A DNA stretch of 59,699 nt from Flavobacterium sp. (lineage in GTDB: Bacteria > Bacteroidota > Bacteroidia > Flavobacteriales > Flavobacteriaceae), in NCBI GenBank assembly GCA_008501705.1, contig QQUG01000018.1, forward strand, positions 1 through 59,699. Direction: 5' to 3'. Positions 48,541 to 58,440 of the stretch are shown here, piece by piece. The notes below the pieces were generated by a model. That model had not been told where the DNA came from, made no database searches, and worked only from the letters and a program-made list of their open reading frames with translations. The number at the start of each line of letters is the position of its first letter. The first letter of the stretch is position 1. The position numbers were made by a program, and so were the translations under genes.

Positions 48541-49172
48541 ATAAAAACAAATCCATCATAACTGCAGACGACCATCCTCTGCTTCTTAAGGGACTTAACG
48601 ATTTTCTTTTAGAAAAAGGCTATAATATTGTGGGTTGCGGCGCAAACGGCAGGGAGGCTTATAATCTCATTACCAAATTGAAACCGGATATTGCCATTTT
48701 GGATATTCAGATGCCTTTTATGTCCGGGCTGGAGATTGCCAAGAAATGTAAGACCAACGGTATTGATACCAAAATAGTATTAATCACTATTCACAAGGAA
48801 AAGGAGCTTTATAACAAGGCCCAGGAGTTAAATATCTTTGGTTATATCCTAAAGGAATTTGCCATAGAGGAAATAGAGAATTGTATCGGGATGGTTTCTG
48901 AAGGCGAGCCATATTTCAGCCAGAAGATCAAAGACATGCTTAATTCGAACAGTGCTGAAGATGAAGCTCTTAATGTTTTAACTCCTTCCGAAAAGAAGAT
49001 CCTCAAATTGATCGCTCGCGACAAGACCAATAAAGAGATCGCTTCTTTACTCTTTATCTCATACCGAACTGTAGAGAAACATCGGTCCAATATCATCAAT
49101 AAACTAAAGCTGGAACCTAAGACGAACAGCCTTCTCAGCTGGGCTAAAGAACACCACAATAAGCTTCAATAA
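48537..49172 (+). CDS. LuxR/NarL-family response regulator (GTG start overlapping kinase stop)
   Basis: REC domain (ITADDHPLLLKGL...DIAILDIQMPFMSGLE); LuxR HTH (LTPSEKKILKLIARDKTNKEIASLLFISYRTVEKHRSNIINKL). Confidence 0.94.
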   Translation: MNKNKSIITADDHPLLLKGLNDFLLEKGYNIVGCGANGREAYNLITKLKPDIAILDIQMPFMSGLEIAKKCKTNGIDTKIVLITIHKEKELYNKAQELNIFGYILKEFAIEEIENCIGMVSEGEPYFSQKIKDMLNSNSAEDEALNVLTPSEKKILKLIARDKTNKEIASLLFISYRTVEKHRSNIINKLKLEPKTNSLLSWAKEHHNKLQ

Positions 49173-49255
49173 ACAGGTGATGCCTAATTAATTACGTGTT
49201 AACACGTATTTCAGTTTCAGCAAAACTTTCTCACATTTACAGTGTGAAAGATCTT

Positions 49256-49381
49256 ATGGTTTCTAAGGAGAATAATCAGAGTAAAGCTCGAACACGAAAA
49301 ATAGTGTTCATTGTATTAGCGATATTCATTATTTCAATCGTTTTACTTAATTTATTGAACTATTTTGTTTCGTATAAATAA
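49256..49381 (+). CDS. Small single-TM protein, 41 aa
   Basis: MVSKENNQSKARTRKIVFIVLAIFIISIVLLNLLNYFVSYK from an internal ATG of ORF 49196..49381: basic N-terminus, one hydrophobic helix, terminator downstream. Confidence 0.45.
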   Translation: MVSKENNQSKARTRKIVFIVLAIFIISIVLLNLLNYFVSYK

Positions 49382-49410
49382 GTCCGTTAAGATTTAACTA
49401 ACTAACCAAT

Positions 49411-49433
49411 AAAGCCCGGAATTTCCGGGCTTT
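49411..49433. terminator. Rho-independent terminator
   Basis: AAAGCCCGG-AATTT-CCGGGCTTT followed by a T-run, between convergent units. Confidence 0.9.
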
Positions 49434-49458
49434 TTTACTACGTTATGGAGTTGTTCTC

Positions 49459-50721
49459 TTAGAGTTCCAATGCCTTTTTCACATCGTTGTTCATTAACAA
49501 TTCTTCGGGGTTTTCCAATGCTTCCTTTACGGCTACCAGGAATCCTACAGATTCCCGCCCGTCTATAATGCGGTGATCGTAGCTAAGGGCTACAAACATT
49601 ACAGGTGCAATTACGATCTCCCCATCTTTTACCACAGGTCGTTCCACAATATTGTGCATTCCCAGGATGCCGGATTGTGGCGGATTGATAATCGGGGTTG
49701 ATAACATACTTCCAAAAACACCACCGTTAGATATAGTAAACGTACCTCCGGTCATTTCATCGACAGTAATTTCGCCATCCCTGGCTCTTAAGGCCAGTCT
49801 TTTTACTTCGGCTTCCACACCACGGAAAGTAAGGTTCTCTGCATTCCGTATTACCGGAACCATAAGGCCTTTTGGCCCCGAAACGGCAATGGATATATCC
49901 TTATAATCGTAAGTTATCTTATAATCGCCATCGATCATGGAATTCACGTCCGGATACAGATCCAGTGCCCTAACCACAGCCAGGGTAAAGAATGACATAA
50001 ATCCGAGACTTACCCCGTGTTTTTCTTTAAAAGTTTCCTTGTACTGTTTGCGCAATTCGAATATAGGTCCCATATCCACCTCATTGAAAGTGGTGAGCAT
50101 CGCCGTCTCATTTTTCGCAGCGACAAGACGTTCGGCGACTTTTCGCCTTAGCATCGATAATTTCTTGCGTTCAGAACCGCGTTTTCCATGTCCGGGTGTT
50201 CCCATGGATGGAACTGCATTCATAGCGTCTTCCTTGGTAATTCTGCCATCACGGCCACTTCCTGTTACCGATCCGGTATCGATACCTTTCTCATCCAGGA
50301 TCTTCTTTGCGGCAGGAGAAGCGGTCCCCGTCGCATATGTTTTCTTTGCAGCTGGTTCAGCCTTCTCATTTGTACTTTTACTTGTAACTCGCTCCTTATC
50401 CAGGTCGGGGCCGGCATTGCCTTCTCCTTTTTCATCACCCGGATTTTCGTAGGTCTCAGGTTTTGCATCACCTTCAGGCTTTGGAGCATCGGTGTCGATC
50501 AAACACACAACGTCACCAACAGCTACAGCATCTCCTTCTTCCGCCTTGAGCGTAATGATACCACTCGCTTCGGCCGGAAGTTCTAAGGTTGCTTTATCGC
50601 TATCCACTTCGGCAATCGCCTGATCTTTTTCCACGTAGTCTCCGTCTTCAACCAACCATTGTGCTATTTCTACTTCGGTTATGGACTCTCCCGGAGAGGG
50701 GACTTTCATTTCTAATGGCAT
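49459..50721 (-). CDS. sucB: Dihydrolipoyllysine-residue succinyltransferase (2-oxoglutarate dehydrogenase E2)
   Basis: Lipoyl motif DSDKATLELPAE; catalytic SYDHRIIDGRESVGFLVAVKEALENPEELL. ORF extends to 50787; the start MPLEMKVPSPGESITEV fits at 50721. Confidence 0.96.
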   Translation of the reverse strand: MPLEMKVPSPGESITEVEIAQWLVEDGDYVEKDQAIAEVDSDKATLELPAEASGIITLKAEEGDAVAVGDVVCLIDTDAPKPEGDAKPETYENPGDEKGEGNAGPDLDKERVTSKSTNEKAEPAAKKTYATGTASPAAKKILDEKGIDTGSVTGSGRDGRITKEDAMNAVPSMGTPGHGKRGSERKKLSMLRRKVAERLVAAKNETAMLTTFNEVDMGPIFELRKQYKETFKEKHGVSLGFMSFFTLAVVRALDLYPDVNSMIDGDYKITYDYKDISIAVSGPKGLMVPVIRNAENLTFRGVEAEVKRLALRARDGEITVDEMTGGTFTISNGGVFGSMLSTPIINPPQSGILGMHNIVERPVVKDGEIVIAPVMFVALSYDHRIIDGRESVGFLVAVKEALENPEELLMNNDVKKALEL

Positions 50722-50749
50722 ACTATACTTATTTTCCTGTTCAGAATTA

Positions 50750-53506
50750 TTAGTTGTTTTCTTCAGTTGGGTTAAATACGCTATCAATCACGCGCTGGTG
50801 TCTCTGTAAGCTACGTACCGAGCTTCCTGAAGCCGGAGCAGCATACATTTTACGACTACAAACCCGCCAATCCCTGGATTGTTCATAGTGCATCAACATG
50901 TGAGAATAAGCCCCCATATTCTTAGGTTCTTCCTGCGCCCATACAATGTCGGTCGCATTTTTATATTTCTTTATAGTGGCAGTTATTTCATCTTTGGGCA
51001 GTGGAAATAATTGCTCTATTCGAACCAGGGCAACATCGTCCCTTTTCAGTTCTTCCTTTTTTTCCAGCAGATCGTAATAGAACTTTCCGGTAAGGAATAC
51101 CAGGGTTTTTATTTTAGATACTTTGGCATCAGGATCATCGATCAGCATTTTAAAGCTGCCATTGGCTAATTCTTCCCGAGTAGATACTACTTTCGGATGA
51201 CGCAGCAGACTCTTAGGTGTGAAAACTATCAATGGCTTTCTGAAATCCACTATCATCTGTCTTCGCAAAAGATGGTAGAAGTTAGCCGGCGTGGTACAAT
51301 CTGCTACAAACATATTGTCCACAGCGCACAATTGTAAATATCGTTCCATACGGGCCGAGGAATGTTCGGCACCCTGACCTTCGTATCCATGTGGCAGCAA
51401 CATCACAAGTCCATTTTGCAACTTCCACTTATCTTCAGAAGCAGATATATACTGGTCTATCATGATCTGTGCCCCGTTACTAAAATCACCAAACTGTGCT
51501 TCCCAGATGGTAAGGGTTCTCGGGCTCGCCATCGCATAGCCATAGTCAAAACCAACTACACCATATTCAGATAACAAAGAATTATAAATATAAAAATCGC
51601 CCTGTTCTCCTTTTAAATCGTTTAATAATACAATTTCTTCCTCACTATCTTCAACTTTAACCACCGCATGTCTGTGGGAGAAGGTTCCCCGCTCCACATC
51701 CTGACCAGACATCCTAACATCGTAACCCTCGTCGAGTAAGGTGCCATATGCGAGTAATTCGCCCATAGCCCAGTCCAGTTTATTGTCCTCAAAGTACATT
51801 TTATGCCGCGCTTCGATTAGCCTGGATATCTTCCTTAGAAATTTCTTGTCCTCTGGTAATTTGGTAATTACCTCAGCAACCTCATTTAGTTTTTTTATAT
51901 CGACGGTGGTATCGAATGTCTTTACCATACTATCGCCTTCGGCGTAATGAAAACCATCCCATTCGTCTTTCATGATGGCAGTGATCTCTGTCTTCTCTTC
52001 TTTACGTGAATCCTCCAGTTTCTCTTCCAGCTTATCCTTGTACTCTTGTTCCAATTGGGCAGTGAACTCTTTATTTATTACTCCTTCCTGTATCAGTTTT
52101 TCGGCATAGATATCCCTGGGGTTCTTATGCTTCGAAATAGCCTTGTATAATTTTGGCTGTGTAAAACGCGGCTCGTCACCTTCGTTATGACCGTACTTTC
52201 TGTAACCTAAAAGGTCTATAAACACATCCCGCCCAAATTCCATACGGAAGTCCAGTGCAAATAACATGGCGTGTACAACCGCCTCAACATCATCGGCATT
52301 TACATGAAGAATTGGAGAGAGTGTGACTTTCCCTACATCGGTACAATAGGTGGAGGAGCGTCCGTCCAGATAATTGGTTGTAAACCCTACCTGGTTATTT
52401 ACTACAATATGTATGGTACCTCCCGTTTTGTAGGCATCGAGCTGGGCCATTTGTACCACCTCGTAAACCAGCCCCTGCCCGGCAATGGCTGCATCGCCGT
52501 GAACCACTATGGGTAATACTTTACTTATATTTTCCTTATAGCGTCTGTCCTGCTTAGCCCTGGCTATTCCCTGTACCACGGCTCCAACGGTTTCTAAGTG
52601 GGAAGGATTGGGCGCTATATTGAGATTTATTTTTTTACCGCTATCTGTCTGCCTGTTTGATGTCCAGCCGAGGTGATATTTTACATCCCCATCGAAGATA
52701 GCCTGCTCGTAATCCTTACCGTCGAACTCACTAAAAATATCCTTCGCACTCTTCCCAAAAATATTGGTTAGCGTACTAAGGCGACCGCGATGCGCCATCC
52801 CCATTACAAATTCTTCCACGCCTTTTTCAGCGGCATTTTCGATAAGCGTATCCAAAGCCGGGATCAGGCTCTCTCCTCCTTCGAGGGAAAATCGTTTCTG
52901 GCCCACATATTTTGTGTGAAGAAAATTTTCGAAGGCTACGGCTTCATTTAGTTTTTTCAGAATATGTTTTTTCCGCTCCGGGCTGTATTTTGGCTGATTA
53001 TCATTAACATTAAGCTTGTTCTGGATCCATTCTATCTCTTCCGGTTTTCGAATATACATATACTCAATACCGATACTGCTACAGTAAATACTTTCTAGAT
53101 GGCGAATGATCTCTTCCAGGGTAGCTTCTCCAATACCAATAACCTCTCCGGCCTGAAATTTTGTGTTAAGATCGTCTTGCGATAGCCCGAAGTTTTCGAT
53201 GTCGAGGGTTGGACTATACTTTCGCCTCTCTCTAACTGGGTTGGTTCTGGTAAACAGATGCCCCCTGCTGCGATATCCATCGATGAGGCGGATTACCTGA
53301 AATTCCTTTTGTAGCGCTTCAGGTATCTCTGCGACGCCGCCTTCAATACCCAGGGCTTCCAGAGAACCATTCTCGATTCCGAAGTCAAATCCTTGAAAAA
53401 ATGCCCTCCAACTGGGTTCAACCGTATCGGGGAATTGTAAATATTTATCGTAGAGTTCGGCGATATAAGCAGGATGTACCGCGTTGAGAAAAGAATATCG
53501 ATCCAT
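50750..53506 (-). CDS. sucA: 2-oxoglutarate dehydrogenase E1 component
   Basis: SFLNAVHPAYIAELYDKY; GMAHRGRLSTLTNIFGK; HGDAAIAGQGLVYE; LLPHGYEGQGAEHSSARMERYLQL. Confidence 0.97.
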   Translation of the reverse strand: MDRYSFLNAVHPAYIAELYDKYLQFPDTVEPSWRAFFQGFDFGIENGSLEALGIEGGVAEIPEALQKEFQVIRLIDGYRSRGHLFTRTNPVRERRKYSPTLDIENFGLSQDDLNTKFQAGEVIGIGEATLEEIIRHLESIYCSSIGIEYMYIRKPEEIEWIQNKLNVNDNQPKYSPERKKHILKKLNEAVAFENFLHTKYVGQKRFSLEGGESLIPALDTLIENAAEKGVEEFVMGMAHRGRLSTLTNIFGKSAKDIFSEFDGKDYEQAIFDGDVKYHLGWTSNRQTDSGKKINLNIAPNPSHLETVGAVVQGIARAKQDRRYKENISKVLPIVVHGDAAIAGQGLVYEVVQMAQLDAYKTGGTIHIVVNNQVGFTTNYLDGRSSTYCTDVGKVTLSPILHVNADDVEAVVHAMLFALDFRMEFGRDVFIDLLGYRKYGHNEGDEPRFTQPKLYKAISKHKNPRDIYAEKLIQEGVINKEFTAQLEQEYKDKLEEKLEDSRKEEKTEITAIMKDEWDGFHYAEGDSMVKTFDTTVDIKKLNEVAEVITKLPEDKKFLRKISRLIEARHKMYFEDNKLDWAMGELLAYGTLLDEGYDVRMSGQDVERGTFSHRHAVVKVEDSEEEIVLLNDLKGEQGDFYIYNSLLSEYGVVGFDYGYAMASPRTLTIWEAQFGDFSNGAQIMIDQYISASEDKWKLQNGLVMLLPHGYEGQGAEHSSARMERYLQLCAVDNMFVADCTTPANFYHLLRRQMIVDFRKPLIVFTPKSLLRHPKVVSTREELANGSFKMLIDDPDAKVSKIKTLVFLTGKFYYDLLEKKEELKRDDVALVRIEQLFPLPKDEITATIKKYKNATDIVWAQEEPKNMGAYSHMLMHYEQSRDWRVCSRKMYAAPASGSSVRSLQRHQRVIDSVFNPTEENN

Positions 53507-53620
53507 TGTAGAGATAAACGAGGCTATTAGTTTGATAAACGTTACAAAAATACAACAAATCCAATAACTTGCTCTTTTAAAATTATATATTTATCGGGAG
53601 AAACCATTAAAGTTTTCCCA

Positions 53621-54151
53621 ATGAAATTTTGTCGTAATATATCTAATTATCTGCTTCTTAGCTTACTTCTAAGCTGTTCGTATCAATCTGTGGCCCAGGA
53701 ACAAAAGTCTCCTTCACAGTTTTGGCAGCATGTTCGGTTTGGGGGTGGAATAGGTCTTAGTTTTGGAAATGGCTTCTTTAGTGGGACGCTTGCACCCAGT
53801 GCAATCTATCAATTCGATGAGCGTTTAGCCATGGGGCTTGGATTGAACGGGACTTACAACAAACAGAAGGACACCTATTCTTCTACTATTTTGGGAGGAA
53901 GTGTAATTACACTGTATAATGTCATCCCCGAAATACAGTTGTCTGCCGAATTTGAAGAATTGAACGTGAACAGAACCTACGATTCCCGCCTGGGCCTGGA
54001 GGATGAAAATTACTGGTATCCGGCCTTATTTCTGGGAGCAGGATTTAGGACTAACAATGTTACCGTGGGGATTCGTTATGATGTACTTTACGACGAGGCA
54101 GATAGTATTTACGCAAATGCGTGGATGCCCTTCTTCAGGGTGTATTTCTAA
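53621..54151 (+). CDS. Outer-membrane beta-barrel protein of unknown function
   Basis: Signal peptide (LLLSCSYQSVAQ); HVRFGGGIGLSFGNGFFSGTLAPSAIYQF strand pattern; C-terminal aromatic FRVYF. Confidence 0.7.
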   Translation: MKFCRNISNYLLLSLLLSCSYQSVAQEQKSPSQFWQHVRFGGGIGLSFGNGFFSGTLAPSAIYQFDERLAMGLGLNGTYNKQKDTYSSTILGGSVITLYNVIPEIQLSAEFEELNVNRTYDSRLGLEDENYWYPALFLGAGFRTNNVTVGIRYDVLYDEADSIYANAWMPFFRVYF

Positions 54152-55122
54152 ACTTTCCTTAGCATTAGCCAGGCACCGAAATTGCGCAACTGCTCTTTTC
54201 TTTCTTCAGAGATCTGAATATTATTTAATACCTCATTGGCCGTCTGGGTATAATTTGCGATTTCTTTTTCTGTTGCTGAAACGGCTCCCGAATTCTCAAA
54301 GATTCGTTTTACAATACTAATTTTATCTGAAGGGTCCTTCGGACTAATACTGAACAGATGTCTTAGTTCGGCTGCTTCGGATGCTGATGATCTTTCCAGG
54401 GCAGTGAGGTAGAGGAAAGTTTTTTTGTTGGCAATGATATCACCGCCTACCTGTTTGCCAAACGTATCCGGATTTCCGAAGGCATCGAGGAAATCGTCCT
54501 GTAACTGGAAGGCGATTCCCAGGTTCCTTCCAAATTCAAATAAACTGGACTTACACGCTTCGGAAGCACCTGCCACAATAGCTCCCATCTTCATCGCCGC
54601 ACCAATAAGAACTGCTGTTTTACATTCGATCATTTTTATGTATTCTTGCAGGCGGACATCGTCACGACGTTCGAAATCCACATCGTATTGCTGGCCTTCA
54701 CAAACTTGGATGGCCGTCTTACTGAAGAGGCGGGCTAATTCTCTGAACAAAGCGGGTTCGTAATCCTCGAACAGCCGATACGCTAAAATTAGCATGGCAT
54801 CCCCCGAAAGAATCCCCGTATTGAGATCCCATTTTTCGTGAACGGTCTCCTTCTTACGCCTTAGAGGTGCATTATCCATAATATCATCGTGAATAAGCGA
54901 AAAATTATGAAAAAGCTCTACTGCCAGGGCAGCATTCATCGCCTTGTGATAATCGACTTCAAAAAAATCGCAACACATTAAAGTTAGTACAGGCCTTAGT
55001 CGTTTACCTCCCAGGCCAACGATATACTTAATGGGCTCATATAGCTGGGTTGGTTCCTGAACCGTAACAGCTTTTTCTAAATGTTCTTCAAGAGAATTAC
55101 CGTATTTCTTCAATAAATCCAT
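54148..55122 (-). CDS. Polyprenyl (trans-isoprenyl) diphosphate synthase
   Basis: FARM/SARM motifs LIHDDIMDNAPLRR and QLQDDFLDAFG. Confidence 0.94.
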   Translation of the reverse strand: MDLLKKYGNSLEEHLEKAVTVQEPTQLYEPIKYIVGLGGKRLRPVLTLMCCDFFEVDYHKAMNAALAVELFHNFSLIHDDIMDNAPLRRKKETVHEKWDLNTGILSGDAMLILAYRLFEDYEPALFRELARLFSKTAIQVCEGQQYDVDFERRDDVRLQEYIKMIECKTAVLIGAAMKMGAIVAGASEACKSSLFEFGRNLGIAFQLQDDFLDAFGNPDTFGKQVGGDIIANKKTFLYLTALERSSASEAAELRHLFSISPKDPSDKISIVKRIFENSGAVSATEKEIANYTQTANEVLNNIQISEERKEQLRNFGAWLMLRKV

Positions 55123-55233
55123 TCACGAAAAATTTCCTGCTAAAATACGGCTTGTCGTGATATTTGGTTGCATAGAATAGATAAAATAGGAACAGAGGTT
55201 TTCAGCCACTATGTTAAATAATTCTAAAACTTA

Positions 55234-55275
55234 GGAAACTTATTTTGTTTTATAAGTTTCCAAGATGTAGTTTTG
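55234..55275 (+). promoter_or_regulatory. Putative tetR/RND operon promoter with palindromic operator
   Basis: GGAAACTTAT-N8-ATAAGTTTCC perfect inverted repeat (55234-55261) spanning TTG at 55245-55247; TAGTTTTG -7 box at 55268-55275 (TTG-N20-TAnnTTTG). Confidence 0.7.
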
Positions 55276-55283
55276 CGCCTTCT

Positions 55284-55895
55284 ATGAAAGATAAGATTAT
55301 ACATAAGGCAGGAGAGATGTTCATTACACTTGGATTTAAGAGTGTAACTATGGATGATATCGCAAATGAACTGGGGATCTCCAAGAAAACGATCTATACT
55401 CACTTTAAAAATAAATCTCAATTGGTTCATGAGGTAACGATGAGTGTTTTCGAAACTATTTCTCACGGGATAGATTGTATTTGTGAATTTCATAAGAATC
55501 CTATCGAAGAATTGTATGAAATAAAACGGTTGGTGATGATGCACCTCAAAAATGAGCGTACCTCTCCCCAATATCAACTTCAGAAATACTATCCAGAGAT
55601 CTACGAAACTTTAAAGGCAAACCACTATCAGAAAATGAGTGAGTGTACTTTGCGAAATCTGAAACGAGGTGTGGAAATGGGCCTTTACCGTGAAAACCTG
55701 GATATAGATTTTGTCTCACGAATTTACTTTATTGGGGTAAATGGCATAAAAGACGAAGTATTATTTCCCCCGTCTAAATTTCAAAAAGACAAGATATTCA
55801 ACGATTACTTAGAGTATCATTTACGAGGTATCGTAACCAAAGAAGGATTAAAAACTCTCAACCAATTTATTAATTCAACAGTGCATAATGCGTAA
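55284..55895 (+). CDS. TetR/AcrR family transcriptional regulator
   Basis: HTH TMDDIANELGISKKTIYTHFKNKSQLVHEV. The ORF call begins at TTG 55245, but ATG 55284 (MKDKIIHKAGEMF) is the probable start. Confidence 0.92.
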   Translation: MKDKIIHKAGEMFITLGFKSVTMDDIANELGISKKTIYTHFKNKSQLVHEVTMSVFETISHGIDCICEFHKNPIEELYEIKRLVMMHLKNERTSPQYQLQKYYPEIYETLKANHYQKMSECTLRNLKRGVEMGLYRENLDIDFVSRIYFIGVNGIKDEVLFPPSKFQKDKIFNDYLEYHLRGIVTKEGLKTLNQFINSTVHNA

Positions 55896-57240
55896 CTTTT
55901 TTGCTATTCTTATTCTGTGTACGGGTGTATTGACATCCAACGCACAAACTAACAGGGATTATAATTTTTCACTTGAAGAAGCCATTTCCTTTGCGCTTGA
56001 CAGTAATTATACTGCGATCAATTCGAGGAGAGATATCGCCAAGGCGATTAAACAAAAGTGGGAAACAACAGCTACCGGGTTGCCTCAGCTTAGTGCCGGG
56101 CTTAATTATCAAAACAACCTTAAACAGCCCGTATCCTTAATTCCAGCTGAATTTGTTGGTGGAGATCCCGGATCTTTCGTTCCCGTAATTTTTGGCACTA
56201 AACAACTTGCCACAGCTACAGCCACGTTGGAGCAACTCATTTTCGATGGCAGTTACCTGGTAGGACTTCAGGCAGCTAAAGCGTTCCTGGATTATTCGGA
56301 AAATGCCGATGAAAAAATACGACTTGAAATTAGAAAAGGAGTGATAAACGCATATGCCAGTGTTTTACTTTCTGAAGAGCTCATCACTATTTTTCAGAAA
56401 AATAAAAACACCCTGGAGCGAAATCTGTTCGAAATTAGGCAAACCTTCGAAAACGGCCTGGCCGAAGAAGAAGATGTAGAACAGCTGGAGATCACTCTGC
56501 TGGATGTGGAAACACAACTCAGTAATGCCACCAGGACCAATATTATATCTCGGCAGATGTTTAATGTTGCCCTGGGGATCGATATAGACAAAGAAGTTGT
56601 TCTCACAGAGAACCTGGACCAACTTACTCAACAGAATATTAGTCTTGATATACTGAATTCGAGTTTGAGTGTGGAAGAAAATATTGATTATAAGATCGCT
56701 TTCAACCTCACCGAACAACGATCCCTCGAGTTAAAGCTGGAAAAAAGCAGGGCACTTCCCAGCCTGAATGCCTATGTAAATTATGGCACCCAGGCCTATA
56801 GCAATGACTTTAGTTTCTTAGACACTAATCAGCAATGGTTTCAATCCTCCATACTTGGGGTATCTATGAATATTCCCATTATGAGCAGCGGCATGCGTGG
56901 CGCAAGAACACAGCAGGCACGTATCGCTTTAGACCAGGCCGAAACCCAGTTGGAAGAGACCAAACAGAATATTCAGCTGGAATATGCCTCGGCCCTGAAC
57001 ACCTATCAATTCCAGTTGGAAAATTATCAGAATTCGAAGAAAAATCTACAACTAGCGGAGCGAATTGAGCAGAAAAACCAAATAAAATTCTCTGAAGGGA
57101 TCGCTTCCAGTTTCGAATTGCGGCAGGCGCAAACTCAATTGTACACGGCTCAACAACAGTATATCCAATCTATGCTGGATATAATCAATGCAAAAACCGA
57201 ATTGGAAACAGTTCTTAACATACCTCAACTTAAAAACTAA
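55888..57240 (+). CDS. TolC family outer-membrane efflux protein
   Basis: Signal peptide; FSLEEAISFALDSNY; coiled-coil TolC repeats; overlaps the tetR stop. Confidence 0.93.
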   Translation: MRNFFAILILCTGVLTSNAQTNRDYNFSLEEAISFALDSNYTAINSRRDIAKAIKQKWETTATGLPQLSAGLNYQNNLKQPVSLIPAEFVGGDPGSFVPVIFGTKQLATATATLEQLIFDGSYLVGLQAAKAFLDYSENADEKIRLEIRKGVINAYASVLLSEELITIFQKNKNTLERNLFEIRQTFENGLAEEEDVEQLEITLLDVETQLSNATRTNIISRQMFNVALGIDIDKEVVLTENLDQLTQQNISLDILNSSLSVEENIDYKIAFNLTEQRSLELKLEKSRALPSLNAYVNYGTQAYSNDFSFLDTNQQWFQSSILGVSMNIPIMSSGMRGARTQQARIALDQAETQLEETKQNIQLEYASALNTYQFQLENYQNSKKNLQLAERIEQKNQIKFSEGIASSFELRQAQTQLYTAQQQYIQSMLDIINAKTELETVLNIPQLKN

Positions 57241-57261
57241 TAACACCACACAACAATCCAA

Positions 57262-58440
57262 ATGAAAAAACTAACTATTTCTCTGTTACTTCTCATCTTT
57301 ATTACCTCTTGCGGAGGTGATGGTAAATCTGTGGAAGCCATTATCGAATCCGGTTCGCTGGAAGACATACGAGCCAAACGTGCAGAACTTGTTACCCAAC
57401 AACAGGAGATCAATTCCCAACTGGAAGAGATCGACGCGGCAATCGCTAAACAGGATACCGTAAAGAAATTACCGCTGGTTACCACCTTTAAAGCTCAATC
57501 CAAGGTTTTCAACCATTTTCTGGAGATCCAGGGTGATGTAGACACCAAACTAAATATTGTCCTCTACCCCGAATACAATGGGGTCTTAACCAGGATTTAT
57601 GTAAAGGATGGACAACAAGTAGTAAAAGGACAACTATTGGCTTCTATAGACGACGGTGGATTGTCTCAACAACTTGCACAAATGGAAGTGCAAGCTAATC
57701 TGGCCAAAACTACCTTCGAACGTCAGGAACGCCTGTGGAACCAAAAGATTGGTAGTGAGATCCAGTATTTACAGGCCAAAACGAACTATGAAGCCCAGCA
57801 GAACGCTGTAAATCAAATGAAGGCACAGCTTGCAAAAACAACTATTAGAGCACCATTTTCGGGCATAGTAGATGATATCATTACCGAACAGGGTACCGTG
57901 GTAAGTGCTGGCCAGACACCGGTGATCAGACTGGTAAACTTAAACGATATGTACATCAGTGCAGAAATTCCGGAAGTATATATTGGCAATGTTTCTGAAG
58001 GCAAAGATGTTGAGATATTTTTTCCGGTACTTGGTGACACAGTAAGTGCCCGAGTGAGGCAGGTAGGAAATTATATAAACCCAACCAATCGAACTTTTAA
58101 GATCGAAGTGAATGTCCCCAATAAGAATAAGAAGATAAAGCCAAACCTAACGGCAAAGTTAAAGATCAACGATTACAGCAATCCGGAAGCCATCCTTATC
58201 CCTCAGAGTGTACTTTCTGAAAATGCCAACGGGGATCAATACGTCTATGTTGCAAGCAATATGAATGGAAATAATGAAGCGGTAGCTAAACGAACTTTTG
58301 TAAATACCGGTAAGACGCAGGGCGATTATGTTGAAATACTCGAAGGGATCTCAAACGGGGATACCGTAGTACAGGAAGGTGCGCGCAGTGTTAAAGACGG
58401 ACAATCCATAAAAATCTTAAAGGTAGAAGTCGATGAGTAA
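57262..58440 (+). CDS. RND efflux periplasmic adaptor (MFP), lipoprotein
   Basis: Lipobox (FITSCGG); GVLTRIYVKDGQQVVKGQLLASID; TTIRAPFSGIVDDIITEQGTVVSAGQTPVIRLVN. Confidence 0.94.
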   Translation: MKKLTISLLLLIFITSCGGDGKSVEAIIESGSLEDIRAKRAELVTQQQEINSQLEEIDAAIAKQDTVKKLPLVTTFKAQSKVFNHFLEIQGDVDTKLNIVLYPEYNGVLTRIYVKDGQQVVKGQLLASIDDGGLSQQLAQMEVQANLAKTTFERQERLWNQKIGSEIQYLQAKTNYEAQQNAVNQMKAQLAKTTIRAPFSGIVDDIITEQGTVVSAGQTPVIRLVNLNDMYISAEIPEVYIGNVSEGKDVEIFFPVLGDTVSARVRQVGNYINPTNRTFKIEVNVPNKNKKIKPNLTAKLKINDYSNPEAILIPQSVLSENANGDQYVYVASNMNGNNEAVAKRTFVNTGKTQGDYVEILEGISNGDTVVQEGARSVKDGQSIKILKVEVDE

